NCBI GenBank assembly: GCA_028571685.1
Contig: CM053162.1
Location: 45,232,851 to 45,296,850, forward strand
Length of the DNA: 64,000 nucleotides
Direction: 5' to 3'
From: Heterohyrax brucei
Taxonomy: Eukaryota > Chordata > Mammalia > Hyracoidea > Procaviidae
The notes beneath the pieces were generated by a model. It made no database searches. It was not told where the DNA came from and saw only the letters and a program-made list of their open reading frames with translations. The translations under genes and the position numbers were made by a program. Position 1 is the stretch's first letter; every line of letters starts with the position of its first letter. This document shows, piece by piece, positions 22,940 through 35,073 of this stretch.

Positions 22940-24440
22940 ATTTAAAACCAGGAAAGGTGAAGTCAGGGTTGCATCCTTTTACCACATTTATTCAATTTGC
23001 ATGCTGAGCAAATAATCCAAGAAGTTAGACTATACGAAGAAGGATGTGTTATCAGGATTAGAGAAAACTCATCAGTAAACTGTGATATGTAGATGACACA
23101 CCCTTCCATGTGGAAAGCACAGAGGACTTTAAAAACTTACTTATAAAGATCAAAGATTATAGTCTTCAGTATGGATTATAGCTCAACAACAAGAAAACAT
23201 AAATCCTCACAACTGGACCAATAAGCAACAGCATGATAAATGGAGCAAAGACTAAGGTTGTCAAGGACTTCATTTTACTGAGATCTACAATCAGTGCCTA
23301 CGGAAGCAGCTCTCAAGAAATCAAATGACATATTGTTTTGGGAAAATTTGCTGCAAAAGACCTCTTCAGTGTTAAAAAGATGTAAATTTGGTTAGGTAAA
23401 AGTAGTGACAGCATGTAGTAGAGGTGAGATCAATATAACTGGGCTATACCATAAACTGAAAGGTTTTCTAAATTCAACCCAATATTTCAAACAACAGAGT
23501 AGTGGGGATGGGGGTCTGGGGGCCATGTTTTCAAGGGACATCAAGGCCAACTGGCACAACTAGTCTTTTGCTAAGAGAGTCTTCTGCACCCCATATTGGT
23601 GAGCAGCATCTGGGTCTTAAAAGCTAGCAAGCTGCCATCTGAGGTACACCAAATGGTTCCAACTCATTTGGAACAGATGATAACCAAGACTAACAAAGAC
23701 ACGAGTAAAAAAGAACTCAGGAGACAGAAGGATCCATATGAATGGGAAAATGTATCAGCACAAAACAGAAGAACCAGATGGTGCTTGGCCACCACCAAAG
23801 GCAGCTGCAGTGGTGAACACAATGTACAGTCACAGAGGCAACATGAGAAAAAGAGGGGTGCAGCTCAAGAACTCTACTAAAAGACCAGAACTGATAGTCC
23901 ACCAGCCTCAAGGGTCCCCTGGGAACACGAACCCTAGATCTACTGTGGGCCCTGACCGGAAGCCAGTACTGAGGTCAACTCTTCAGACAAGAATGGACTG
24001 AACCTGGGGACACAGTATGACCCTGTGGTATGTGCACTTTATGGTTCTATACATTTACAGAAGGCTGCCCTACTGGTTTTTTTCTAGATAGGAGATAAGA
24101 GGGTAGAGACGAGGGGACAGGTGCTAATTAAGAGGATACTAGAAATATAGAGTGAAGAGGTGGATGATGCTGTCATTTGGTGAAGAGAGCAGATGGAGCT
24201 GCAGATAGGTGGGCATGCAATATTGATTTGGATTGTATACTTTCACTTAACCACAATTAAAAAAAAAATTAAAGATGTCACTTCAAGGATTAATGTATAC
24301 CTGACCCAAACTATGGTATTTTTAATCATCTCATACACATGTGAAAGCTGGACAATCAATAAGGAAGACTGAAGAAGAACTGATGCCTTTGAATTATGGT
24401 GTTGGCTAAGAATACTAAATATACTAATGCAATATTCTAA
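22940..24440 (+). mobile_element. RTE/BovB-like LINE fragment, split by L1
   Basis: Reverse transcriptase remnant: near 23086-23106 the sequence reads YVDDTPF (catalytic motif kept), then KNLLIKIKDYSLQYG, TGPISNSMINGAKT and VVKDFILLRSTISAYGSS. It breaks at 23383 and resumes at 24279 (HTCESWTINKED, then DAFELWCW). Stops are present in frame. Confidence 0.85.
23384..24270 (+). mobile_element. 5'-truncated L1 inserted in the RTE copy
   Basis: L1 3' UTR with the G-rich block, 'gaaccagatggtgcttggcc' and the end 'cacttaaccacaattaaaaa'. Direct repeat aaagatgt at 23376-23383 and 24271-24278 marks the target site, and the RTE reading continues across the joined site. Confidence 0.9.
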
Positions 24441-24489
24441 CTCAACTAATTCAATGACATATAACAAAATCAAGAGGCTAAAAAAAAAA

Positions 24490-25130
24490 GAAAGAAAAGA
24501 AACAAACGGTGGTGCAGATGTGGGGAAATTGGAACCCTTATATATTCCTGGTGAGAATGCAAAATGGTACAGCTGTTGTAGAAAATAGCATGGTGATTCC
24601 TCAAAAAACTAAAACACAGAACTACTATATGACCTAGCAGTTCCATTCTAGGTAACACCCAAAGCAGACTTGAAAGGGGATACTCAAAAGGAAACTTCCA
24701 CATCAGTGTTCACTGTAACACTATTCACAATAGCCTAAAGGTGGAAACAACCAAAATGCCCATCAACAGATGATAAACAAAATGCAACATACACATAGAA
24801 TGGAATACTACTCAGGCAGCAGGAGAAACGATGTCTTGATACACGTCACAATAGGGATGAACCTTGAAGACTTTATGATCAGTGAAGTAAGCCAATCACA
24901 AAAGGACAAATGCTACAGGACTTCACTTATACATAAAGATATGAAATGGCAAAAATGTACAGAGACCAAGTTTATTCATGGTTACCAGCAGCAGGAAGGG
25001 AAAAGGTGGATTAATGGTGAGGGAAAAACCTCACTAAGAGTAGGAATGTACAGCTGATTATCATATATTGCAATTACTGTCCACAATCTGTACACCTGTA
25101 AAAAATTGAAATGGCAAAAGTTGTGTGATA
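24490..25130 (+). repeat. old L1 (L1M-type) 3' end
   Basis: 'gtgcagatgtggggaaattg', 'cagcagttccattctaggta'-like and 'tgcccatcaacagatgataa' are the standard C-terminal ORF2 and 3' UTR sequence of old L1. Confidence 0.85.
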
Positions 25131-25139
25131 TATTTACAA

Positions 25140-25503
25140 TGACTTTTCTTTTTTTTAATTAAATAAAGAGTAGCTGCTGAAGTAGCTTATGTACAGCCAA
25201 TCACCTCATGGGGTTTGGTTCGTTGACTGAGGTTTAAGGCCATGGTTTCATGGGACAGTCCAGTTAACCGGCCTAATAATGTATTTTAGCATTTCTCTTC
25301 TACCTTCTAATTAGCTGTGTAGTACCTGGGGTCTCAAAAACTTACAAGTAGACATCCAAGGTACTAGATGTGGTCTGTATTTGCCTGGAGCAACAGATGA
25401 AAAAGGAGAGCCAGTAACAGAGGAGGATACAGAATGTGTGGCTAATTGTCTCCATGAACAACTGCCTCTCTTGCCATGAGACCAGAAGAACTGAACAGTG
25501 CCT
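25140..25503 (+). repeat. L1 3' UTR fragment
   Basis: 'ccatggtttcatgggacagt', 'acctggggtctcaaaaactt' and 'agaccagaagaactgaacag' are landmarks of the L1 3' UTR. Confidence 0.75.
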
Positions 25504-26130
25504 AAAGGACAGAGTAGCAGGGACAGGGGTCTGGGGACCATGTTTTCATGGGACATCGAGGTCAACTGGCATAACTGATCTTTTCCTAAGAGTCTTCTAT
25601 ACCCTATATTGGTGAGTAGCACCCAGAGTCTTAAAAGCCAGCAAGCTACCATCTCAGGAATTTCAACTGGTCCCAACCCACCAGGAACAGATGGCAACCA
25701 AGAACATCAAAGACACGAGGATAAAGGAGCCCAGGAGACAGAAGGACCCATAAGAATGGGGCACTACAACAGCAGGAGGGCAGAACTAGACGGTACCTGG
25801 CCACCACCAAAGACAGCCCTGACAGGAAACACCACATAGAGTCCCTGATGTAGCACAAGGAAAAGAGGTGTACAAACCAACAACTCTTATTAAAAGACCA
25901 GACTTGATGGTCCAACAACCTGGAGGGTCGCTGAGAACATGGGCCCTAGACTCGCTGCTAGCCCAGAGCTGAAACCAATACTGAAGCCAACACTTCAGAC
26001 ATGACCCAGGAACAGTGATACAGGTGGTATGTATACTTTATGGTTTAATATATAGATGAGGCTGTTCTACTGGTTTCTTTTTAGATGGGAGAACAGAGGG
26101 TGGAGAGGTAGTGACATGGGGTTAGCATGG
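25504..26130 (+). repeat. L1 3' UTR, second copy, cut by LTR
   Basis: Restarts at 'ggacagagtagcagggacag' and runs through 'ttggtgagtagcacccagag' and the GA-rich 3' part. It is interrupted at 26131 by the LTR below; only weak similarity continues after 26638. Confidence 0.8.
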
Positions 26131-26637
26131 TGTCTTAGGCATCTAATACTGCTATGACAGAAATACCATAGATGGATGGCTTTAACCAAGAGAGATTTAT
26201 TCTCTCACAGTCTAGTAGGCTTCAAATTCGGGGCATCAACTCCAGAGAAATGCTTTCTCTGCTGATTCTGGGGCAAGGTCCATGTCATCAATCTTCCCTT
26301 GGTCTAGAAGCTTCTCTGCACAGGAACCTTGAGTTCAACAGTGGACATGCTCTGATCCCAGCACTACCTTCTTGGTGATGTGAAGTTCCCCATGTCTCTT
26401 CATTTGCTTCTCTCTTTTATATCTCAAAAGAGATTGGCTTAAAATACATCTAATCTTTCAGATTTCATCCATATAACTGCCACTAATCCATTTCTGTAAC
26501 ATCATAGTGATACAATTTACAACTCATAGGAAAATGCTGTCAGATGACAAAATGGTGGACAGTCACACAATGATGGGAATTATGGCAGAGCCAATTTGAC
26601 AGGTATTTCGGGGGACCACAATTCAATCTATGATACA
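26131..26637 (-). mobile_element. solo LTR, MaLR-type, antisense
   Basis: Reverse orientation of the 8809 family: 'gtctagtaggcttcaaattc', 'aactccagagaaatgctttc' and 'gaccacaattcaatctatga' at the right end. It is about 507 bp with no internal viral sequence. Confidence 0.75.
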
Positions 26638-26766
26638 TAAATACATGATCTGTGGAAGTACTTAGTGTCATGGGGAGATGGAGCTGTGCCTGAAGCTAGA
26701 GGTTGTCCTCTCGGTGAGGTTGTTGGGCTCCCATACTGAATAATAAGGGAGGACTGGAAGCCTTAA

Positions 26767-26922
26767 GGGCCCTGGTGGTGCATTAGTTAAGAGCTAGGTA
26801 CTAACCAAAAGGTTGGCAGTTTAAATCCATCAGCTGCTCCTTGGAAACTCTATGGGACAATTCTCTTCTGTCCTATAGGGCCACTATGAGTTGGAATTGA
26901 CTCTACAGTAATGGATTTGGAA
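26767..26922 (+). repeat. AfroSINE
   Basis: Head 'gccctggtggtgcattagtt', B-box-like 'ggttggcagtttaaatccat', end 'ttggaattgactctacagta'. Confidence 0.92.
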
Positions 26923-26969
26923 TCCTTCAGGGAAGTATCTCCCAGCTTTGATCACCTTGCAGGATCCCT

Positions 26970-27116
26970 CTGTTGCCATTCCAATGCATAGCAACTCTAG
27001 AGGACAAACTAAAACTGTACCTGTAGAGTTTCCAAGAAGTGCCTGGAGGATTTGAACTGCTGACATTTTGGTCAGTAGCCGTAACACTGAAGTACTACTA
27101 CATCATCAGGGTTTCC
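26970..27116 (-). repeat. AfroSINE, antisense
   Basis: 'gtttccaagaagtgcctgga' and 'tttgaactgctgacattttg' are the complement of the SINE body. It ends at 'catcatcagggtttcc'. Confidence 0.88.
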
Positions 27117-27638
27117 AATCAGAGAACAAAAATAAGTGCTTACAGGTTCTTGTTTCAGTGTCATAAAGCATGGCAAAAGAGGGTGGATTTGGAGCTGGGA
27201 GACAATAAATTGGTAACTAGCACACCCATATAGCTACAATTGTTAAAAATTTTCCTATATTTACTTTATCACATATCTCTCTACCTATTCATCCAGATAA
27301 AATATTTTCTGATTCCTTAATCTTATGACTACTCTGTCTTAAATTTTGACATTTTTCCAACAAAATGTTGAGAAAAATGGCTACCTTAATCTGTAACTAT
27401 ATGCATGACTATCAGACTGATGATTAGTTTCCTTGAGTTCAGGTACTATGCCTTACACCTCTACAGATACCTTATAAAACACAAAATGACATCTTTGTCA
27501 TAATTGGTATGACTAAAAATATCTTTAAATTTGCTAGCACAGAAGATGAAAGGCTAATTTTGACTTAATGAACCTAATCAGTTTCAAATTTAACTAGCAT
27601 AGAAAATTTTGTACACGCAAATTTTATTGGGAAAATAC
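27117..27638. other. no recognised feature
   Basis: AT-rich flank of the next mariner. No gene seen. Confidence 0.5.
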
Positions 27639-28856
27639 AAGGTCTGACAATTAAGCCCAGAAAATTGCCACTGTGTGCTTACATTGGCAGGACTGTACAA
27701 ACAACTTAGATATATCAGTGTCTCACAGATGTATCCATGTTAACATGTGGCAGTGTCTTGCTGAGCGGCATTCATTACTGTTGTGGGCATGTTTTTTGTG
27801 TGTTGTCATGAGAATGTCAGAGCTTGAATCAGACTAATGAAAAAACATTAAATTTCTTGTTAAACTTGGCAAGAGTATAAGCAAAATCAAGGATATGTTG
27901 GCCCAAGTTTATGGGGGTAATGCCATGGAGAAAACAGCAGTGTACAAACGGATTAAACATTTTGCTGAGGGAAGAGAAAGTGTAACTGATGAAGAAAGGT
28001 CAACATGGCCAGTAACGAGCAGAACTGACAAAAACACTGCAAAAATTCAACAAATTTTGGGCACAATCATCAGCTGACTGTGGGAAGCACAGCACACCAA
28101 GTAATTTGACAGAGAGACAGGAATATCTTAACAGAAAATTTAGCATGATAAAAATGTGTGCAAAATGGTCCTGAAGGAGCTCACAGATGAAGAAAAGCAA
28201 AGGAGAGTCGAAGTTTGCCAAGACCTTTGGGAGAGGCAAGGTGATGTTTGGGGCTGTGTTATCACTGGTGTTGAAACATGTTGAAACAAGCTTGAAACAA
28301 AGCATCAAGGTGCACAGTGGAAGTCAGCCAATTCTCCCTGACCAAAAAAGTTCCATCAGTACAAACCAAGAGTCAAAAAGGCTGCTAACCTTTTTATGAT
28401 ATGAGAATGTTGCTCATTATAAATTTGTAACAACTGAAAAAACGGTTAACCAAGTTTACTCTCTGGAAGTGCTGAAAAGGCTGCATGAAAAAGTTAGATG
28501 AAAATGATCTAACCTTTTCACCAACAACTCACGGCTCTTGCATCACGACAACGCACCATGAGGGAGTTTTTAGCCAATAAACAAGTAACAGTATTGGAAC
28601 ACTCTACCTACTCATCTGATCTGGCCCCCAGTGACTTTTTTCCTTATCCAAAGATAAAGGATTTATTGAAAGGAAGACATTTTAATGACAGTCAGGACAT
28701 CAAGTATAATACCATGAAGGCTCTAACAGCAATTGGCATTAGTGCCTAGCTTCCCAAGGGAAGTAGTTCAAAGGTGACCATGGTGATGATATTCAGCAAC
28801 AAGATATGCAGTACTTTTTCTAGGATTAGTTCCCAAACTTCAATGTCAGACTTCAT
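27639..28856 (+). mobile_element. mariner transposon, near complete, broken
   Basis: Left terminal repeat 'aaggtctgacaattaagccc' at 27639; the right end 'aaacttcaatgtcagacttc' is its complement. It is about 1.22 kb. Transposase pieces: 27895-28077 (YKRIKHFAEGRESVTDEERS), 28187-28399, and 28558-28749 with EHSTYSSDLAPSDFFPYPKIKD; a HHDNAP stretch lies just before. All three catalytic regions can be traced, but four or more frame breaks separate them. Confidence 0.9.
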
Positions 28857-28999
28857 ACTGTGAAATACTGAACTTAGCAGAAATTTCACAGATGCAAATT
28901 GACATTTAAAAGTATGTATTTTCAATTTTATTATACATAGCTTATTATCAACTTGTTTGTCAAATCATTTGGCTAAATTATCAGGTCTAACTTACACAT

Positions 29000-29210
29000 A
29001 AGGGGCCCTGTGGGGCAGTGATTAAGCACTTGGCTGTTAACCAAAAAGTGATCAGTGGCTTCAATTCACCAGTAGCTCCCCTAGAGAAATGACCTGGCAA
29101 TCTGCTCCTGTAAGTTTTCAGCATAGAAAGCCCTACGGGTGCAGTTCTCTGGCTTACAGGATTTCTATGAGCCAGAATTCACTTGTTGGCACACAAGAAC
29201 AAGCTATATG
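29000..29210 (+). repeat. AfroSINE, long form
   Basis: 'gccctgtggggcagtgatta', then the extra middle block 'aatgacctggcaatctgctc', and the end 'gagccagaattcacttgttg'. Confidence 0.88.
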
Positions 29211-29517
29211 TAGAATTAAGAATAATTAATATTATAAAACAGCTACTTGGCTAAATTATCTTTTGTTTCAACATGATATATTTCTTGTGTAGTACTCTTG
29301 GTTGGACTGGAGAATACAGTTAACTCTGTGTCCACAGAATTGCTGAAAAATGCAGATGGGATAATAGGCCTAGAAAATGAGACTACATAACTCTTACCAT
29401 TTTATGAACTTGCTGCAGCCCTTAGAATTTAGGTCACAAAATCGTAAAAAGTTGTAAACCAGTTAGCTCCTAAAGACAGAGTTGTCTGAGTAAAGATAAT
29501 GCTACAGAGAATTTCTT

Positions 29518-31000
29518 CCCCCCCGTTTGTGTTGTCCTTTTATTTTCTTTATTATGACTGAGTGAAAATGTATATTCTCATATAAATTTTTTTACATTAA
29601 TTAATTTTTTTATTATGACTGAGTGAAAATGTACATTCCCGTATAAATTTACATGCCTACCTATATGCAGTTTCCACTGCTCTCACCGGTAACAGCACAC
29701 TATTCCTCTTGCTCCACATATTTCTCATCCTTTCCCCTCCTCTCCACCCACTCCCCTTACTCCAGCTAGAGGTCAGCAGGATGACATACTATAGATGCAT
29801 AGAACCATAAAGTGCATCCAATATGGTCACTCTGCATCGCCAAGTCCAACCCATTCATGTCCGAAGAGCGGACCTTTGTTATGATTTATGGGCAAGGGCA
29901 GCATCAGGGTCAGGGGTCATGTTCCCAGGGGAACCCTGAAGCCACTGGACCATCAATTGCAGTCTTTTAGTGGAGATCTCAGGGTGTACCCCTTTTTATT
30001 CTTGTGTTGCCAGTGAGACTCAAGATAGTGAGGTCCATCGCGGCTACCACTAGTAGTGGCCAGGCACCATCCGGTTCTTCTGGTCCCAAGTTGATGTAGG
30101 CACCCACTCATGTGGGTCTCTCTATCTTCCGGGTTGTCTTTATCCCATGTCATTTTGGTCCTTGGTGAGCATCCATTCCTGCTGAGTTGGGACCATTTGT
30201 TGTGCCCTCGGATGGCAGCTTGGCAGATTTTAAGACCCCAGATGCCACTCACCAATGTCGGGTGCAGAGAGCCCTCTTAGCAAAACGATAGTTGTGCCAA
30301 TTGGCCTCGATTTCGCCTAAGAGCATGGTCTCCTGCCCCTTGCCACAGCTACTCTGTCCTTGAAATACTGAGTTAAGATGAAAGGAGTATTCAAGTTACG
30401 TTGAAGTCCACTTAATATTGTTCTTGTTTCTAATGTGTGCTATCACCGATTTCACCACACCAGATTTCTACCAACTGTCTAATCTAAACCCTCCCCCCTT
30501 CACCCTCCCTCCCTCCTCTCCGTTGCAGTTGTCAAAGAGTCTTTTCTTCTACACACAAGTCTGTTTTTGAGATCTTATCATAGGGGTCTCATACAATATT
30601 TGTCCTTTTGTTGCTGACTACTTTCACTCAACATAATGTCTTCCAGTTGAAACCAGGTTAGGAGATGTTTCCTGGAATCATCATTATTCTTTATCATTGC
30701 ATAGTGCTCCACTGAGTATATATACCATAGTTTACCTATCCATTCCTCTGTTGTTAGGCATCTAGGTTGATTCCACCTTTTTGCTATTGTGGACTCTGCT
30801 GTGATAAACATTCTTGTGTACGTGTCCGTTGGTATGAAAGGCCTTGATTCTGTAGGATATATTCCAAGTAGTGGAATTACTGGGTCAAATGGTATATCTA
30901 TATCCACTTTTTTAAGGAAGCGCCAGATTGCTTTCCAAAGAGGCTGGACCATTTTGCAACCCCACCAACAGTGTAGGAGAGTTCCACTTTCTCCATAGCC
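29518..31000 (-). mobile_element. 5'-truncated L1 with target-site duplication
   Basis: Minus-strand L1 of about 1.48 kb: ORF2 C-terminus (30578-31000), full 3' UTR, then the tail at about 29518-29640. The 13-bp repeat cagagaatttctt stands at 29505-29517 and 31001-31013. The tail end sequence ('tattatgactgagtgaaaat') is present twice, at 29550 and 29610. Confidence 0.95.
30578..31000 (-). pseudogene. L1 ORF2 C-terminus
   Basis: 124 codons are open from 30952 ([36 protein letters not shown]), colinear with 4616-4990 of the first L1. The part before it, up to 31000, holds the upstream Cys region. It is truncated at insertion and close in sequence to the first copy, so both belong to the same young subfamily. 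Confidence 0.92.
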
Positions 31001-31024
31001 CAGAGAATTTCTTATAAAACTAAG

Positions 31025-31440
31025 TTCCTTATTCCTTTTTTATTTTTAAATTTCATTTTGTTGTTGTTGAGACTATGCACAGCATCAAAACACACACCAA
31101 TCTGTTTCTACATGTACAGTTCACTGATATTGATAACATTCTTTGAGTTGCTCCTTCCCCTAACATAAATCACTGTGCCCTAAGGTCTCTGTATGACCTT
31201 CTGAGTTACTGTTGTCACTTCAATTCCATATAGACACGTCTTAAAAGAGCACAATGTTCAAGGTAACATTCTTCCTACTAAGTTTGAAATAGTATACATA
31301 ATTCTGTTTCCTGGCTTAACTCATGACTACTATAAGAGGTATTTATTATATATTTCCTTTCATAGGTTTGCAAATGCTGGGAGTGGGGAGGAATAAGAGG
31401 GAGCACAAATTTAAAAGCAAAGTATGTCTCTATTCATCTA
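31025..31440 (-). repeat. dispersed repeat, probably antisense L1 3' UTR
   Basis: 'tttcattttgttgttgttga' at the left, then 'acacaccaatctgtttctac' and 'tcttaaaagagcacaatgtt'. I recognise it as a common elephant repeat, but the class is inferred. Confidence 0.5.
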
Positions 31441-31704
31441 CAGCAAAAGAGAAAGAAGGAAACTAAAGACTCAAAGAAGAAACTAAAAACAAAACAAGAC
31501 TAAATTGGCACAACCACCTAGCGGCAAGGACAAGACAGAAGAAGTGAACAGGAAAGCTGTCAATGGAGAATGAAGGTTGAGGAGGGGAGAGCTGATACAT
31601 CCTGGGGTTGGCAACCAATGTCACAAAACTGTATGTGTATTAACTGTTTAATGAGAAACTTAGTTGCCCTGTAAACTGTCATCTAAAGCAAAATTTAAAA
31701 AAGA
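31441..31704 (+). repeat. L1 3' end fragment
   Basis: 'gtcaatggagaatgaaggtt' and 'ccctgtaaactgtcatctaa' followed by an A-rich tail near 31690. Confidence 0.6.
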
Positions 31705-32330
31705 AAAAAGAAACTAATCCACAGGACTAACAGTCCACAAGAATCACAGCCTCTTCTAGCCTGAGACCAGAAAAACTAAATGGTGCCCAGATACCATTAC
31801 TGATTTTCCTGATCACAGACACAATAGAAGGTCCCAGATAGGCTGGCAAAAAATGCAGAACCAAATTCAAATTCTTAAAGAAGGCCAGAGTTACTGAACT
31901 GATAGAGACTAGAGGAACTCACGACCATCACCCTAAGACATCCTTTAAATCTGGAATTGAAGTAGCTCCTCGAGGTCAGCTTTTAGGAAACCAACATACT
32001 GGCTTATAAAATAAATAATACTCATGTGGCTCCTGGAGGTCAGCTTCTAGGAAACCAAAAGACTGGCTTATAAAATAAATAATACTCATAAGTAATGTGC
32101 TCCTTTAAACAACCATATGAAACCAAACACAAACCAACACCAAATCCAAAAGCAAAGATGAAAAGGCAAAAAGAAGGCAAGCTAAATGAATAAAACAGAA
32201 CACAGAGAACGGAAATGATGAGAATGCCAGCACTTTGTGAAAATTGTAACCAATGTCAGAAACAAATTACATAAAAATTGTTAAATGTGTAAACAATCAC
32301 CTAAAACACAATAAAATATTTAAAATAAAG
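31705..32330 (+). repeat. L1 3' UTR with internal 64-bp duplication
   Basis: Same subfamily as 14340 and 15361 ('aaaactaaatggtgcccaga', 'gagaatgccagcactttgtg'). Two copies of a 64-bp unit lie at 31962-32025 and 32026-32089 with about five differences. Confidence 0.8.
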
Positions 32331-32339
32331 AAACAGAAG

Positions 32340-33655
32340 AGTAGCAAAATGTTAGTTACAGCTGATGCTGGATGATAGATTGGGAAAATTCAACTACTGT
32401 CTCTGCATTTTGAGTTATGAACCATGAATTGAACCATTTCAAATTCTTCATGTATGTTGATTCTTCATATACAGTGGGCATGATTATACCTGATAAGATA
32501 CATTTTTCCACCTTTAAAGCCACTAAAATATGTTTTCATAATCTCTAATAGGAAATACGAGAAAGCATTAACTAAGATTTTATTATTATTCAATAACTCA
32601 TGACATCCTTTTTTTAATAACTAAATATATCTACACATACAAGAGTGAGTGTACATGTATGTATGTGTCAGTGTAGTATCTGCAGTACATTTCCTTTTTA
32701 AGCTGGATGGCGAATACAGTTCAACAAAGAACAATAAATGAATTGGTTGACACAGTTCTAGACACCTTAAAAAACAAAAAAAACAAGAATTTAAAGCATG
32801 TATGTATATATATAAGTAGTATAATGAATATCCATATTTTCCCTACCTACCAACATATTACAGCCCCTTTGGGCCTCTCTTCAGTAGCATCCTTATCTTT
32901 CCTCCCCATGAAAATGACAATTATCCTGAAACTTGATTTACAAAAGGCATGTTTGTGTAATAAAAGCCAAAAATATTATAAAGTATAAAGCCAACCAGAT
33001 TTTTTTCAAGAACTTACAATAAAGATGAGATCATAGAGAGCTAATATCTCCAATTAAAACACAGATCAGGACAATTCATAAAAACCAGATAAGAATATAG
33101 ACTTGTTGCACACACTAAACATATCGATAGCCCAGCTGGACCACAAGGCTCCTCTCCATCTGACGCCCAGTATTGGAGAGTCTGAACCTGCCATCTATCT
33201 CAAGCCTCTACACAACACATGCTGTTCCATCTACTGTAGGATGCTACAATGACACAGTTTCCAGCATAACACAGAACACGAAAAAGATGTTGCCCAGGAT
33301 CACCGAGCACTGACTTGGTTTTCTCAATGCCTCCTGAAGACATGGGCTTACTGATGTTACACCTGGTTCAAGATCCAAGACTGCAGTGTCTAAACATCAT
33401 TTTGAACAGATATACTGATACTGTTAATGTGAGCTCTTCAAAACTGGTGATGTTACAAGCCTCAGGATAAAAAGATAGTGACCAAGACAAGTACTGGGCT
33501 TCTTTCTCGCCTCTTACAGGACCCTTCCTGTGTAGTCAGTATCACAGACAGCTAGGCACTCCACAGGGGATCCAAGAGCAACAAAAATGCTCCCACAAAG
33601 CTACAACACAGCTGCTCCTGCTCTGCGTAAATACCTTGCTTTCACTAACTTCTAA
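32340..33655. other. no recognised feature
   Basis: Unique-looking DNA. 32707-32988 has a 93-codon frame, but it is AT-rich with repeats of Lys/Asn and no domain, so I do not call it. 33100-33650 is less AT-rich, without homology I recognise. Confidence 0.5.
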
Positions 33656-33842
33656 CAGCGCTGTGCAAAAGAACTTTCTATGATGATGATGGAAATGTTT
33701 TATATTCTATTACAGGTGGTTACTGGGCACCTAAAATGCATCTAGTGTGACTAAGGAGTTGAATTTTTAGTTTTAGTTAATTTAGACAGCCATGTGTGAC
33801 TAATGGCTACAGTATGGACAGTATAGTTCTACAGCCTTAGCT
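33656..33842 (+). mobile_element. MER5A-like hAT-Charlie DNA transposon
   Basis: 'aaaagaactttctatgatga', 'tggaaatgttttatattcta', 'gtgactaaggagttgaattt' and 'gtgtgactaatggctacagt' match the well-known MER5A consensus. About 187 bp, non-autonomous. Confidence 0.85.
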
Positions 33843-33870
33843 TTAAAAAAAATCAGGCATTTAAAGCATG

Positions 33871-34437
33871 TATGAGGTTGACAATTAAGTCTACAAACTT
33901 AATTGTTCTAAGCGCTACATACCCCACTGCTGAATATCACTATGGTTACCTTTGAAGTACTGCCCTTGGGAAGCTATGGACGAATGCTTCCCCTCTGCCA
34001 GTGCCTAGTCTGCCCTTCAAAGCAACTTTGAAACTCTTTCTGGAATGACCATTGTGCCTAGTGGCATGGTGGCAAGTACACAAACTTAACTGTGTAGTTG
34101 TCTATGAGACAGTTTTTAGCCCATAAATAACTTCACTGGAACACCCTCCATAATCACCTGATCTGCACCCCAATGGCTTTTTCTTTTAGGTGAAGATAAA
34201 GGAAATATTGAAAGGAAGACATTTTTGATGACATTCGGGACATCAAGGGTAATACAATGACAGCTCTCATGGCCATTCCAGGGGAAGAGTTCCAAAACTG
34301 CTTTGAAGGATGTACTAGGTGCTGGCATCAGCGCATAGTTCCCTAAGGGGAGTATTTCAAAGATGACCACAGTGATATTCAGCAATGAGGTATGCAGCAC
34401 TTTTTCTAGGATGAGTTCGTGAACCTGTCAGCCTTCA
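33871..34437 (+). mobile_element. foldback mariner-derived element
   Basis: Left arm 33871-34054 is the reverse complement of right arm 34269-34437; both correspond to the 3' end of the mariners in this window. For example 'tgctgaatatcactatggtt' on the left pairs with 'ccacagtgatattcagca' on the right. The loop (34055-34268) has a TIR-like piece 'cacaaacttaactgtgtagt' and a stretch of transposase C-terminus. The same arrangement and length occur at 40334. Confidence 0.85.
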
Positions 34438-34449
34438 CATGTAAGTATG

Positions 34450-34812
34450 TGGAGCCTTGGTGGCACAGGGGTTAAGAGCTCACCTGCTAACCCAAAGGTC
34501 ACCATTTTGAATCTACCAGTTACTCCCTGGAAACCCTGTGTGCAGTTCTCTCTGTCCTAAAGGTTGCTGTGAGTTGGAATTGACGCCACAGCAATGGATT
34601 TGTTTCTGCTTTTTAAATCTATATACATACAATGAGCTCTGATGGTGCAGTGGTCAAAGCACTTGACTGCCAACCAAAAGGTCAACAGTTCAAAACTACT
34701 AGAAACTCCACAGGAGAAAGACATGGCAGTCTGCTTCTGTAAAGCTTCACAGCCCTGGAAACCCCACGGGGTCACTGTGAGTCAGAATCCACTCGACAGC
34801 AGTTAGGTTTTT
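34450..34812 (+). repeat. two AfroSINEs in direct orientation
   Basis: 34450-34606 ('ccttggtggcacaggggtta' to 'ttggaattgacgccacagca') and 34631-34812 (long form, 'gctctgatggtgcagtggtc' to 'cagaatccactcgacagcag'). Confidence 0.9.
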
Positions 34813-34948
34813 TCTCTATATGTGTACACTGTCTAACTGCCCATTCAAAGCCTCACATGTAACACTGCAAACGTCTTTCAACCTCCTCCCAGCCCCTTCT
34901 GCTGCCTGGCAAAATCATTTACTTGTCCTTCAAAAGTTACTCATGCAG

Positions 34949-35060
34949 AGGAATAATGTGCTGTCATTGGGCAGGAAGAGCAGTGGAAGCTGCATATAGG
35001 TGGGCATGTAAATTTATATGGGAATGCACATTTTCACTCAGTCATAATTAAAAAAAAAAA
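34949..35060 (+). mobile_element. extremely short L1 insertion
   Basis: Only the last 100 or so bases of the L1 3' UTR ('gaagctgcatataggtgggc', 'cattttcactcagtcataat') plus a pure A run. A repeat of about 15 bp ('aagttactcatgcag') flanks it at 34934-34948 and 35059-35073. Confidence 0.92.
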
Positions 35061-35073
35061 GTTACTCATGCAG

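Noticed and set aside
32707..32988. 93-codon frame
   Set aside because: Low-complexity Lys/Asn-rich, AT-driven, no homology or splice support.
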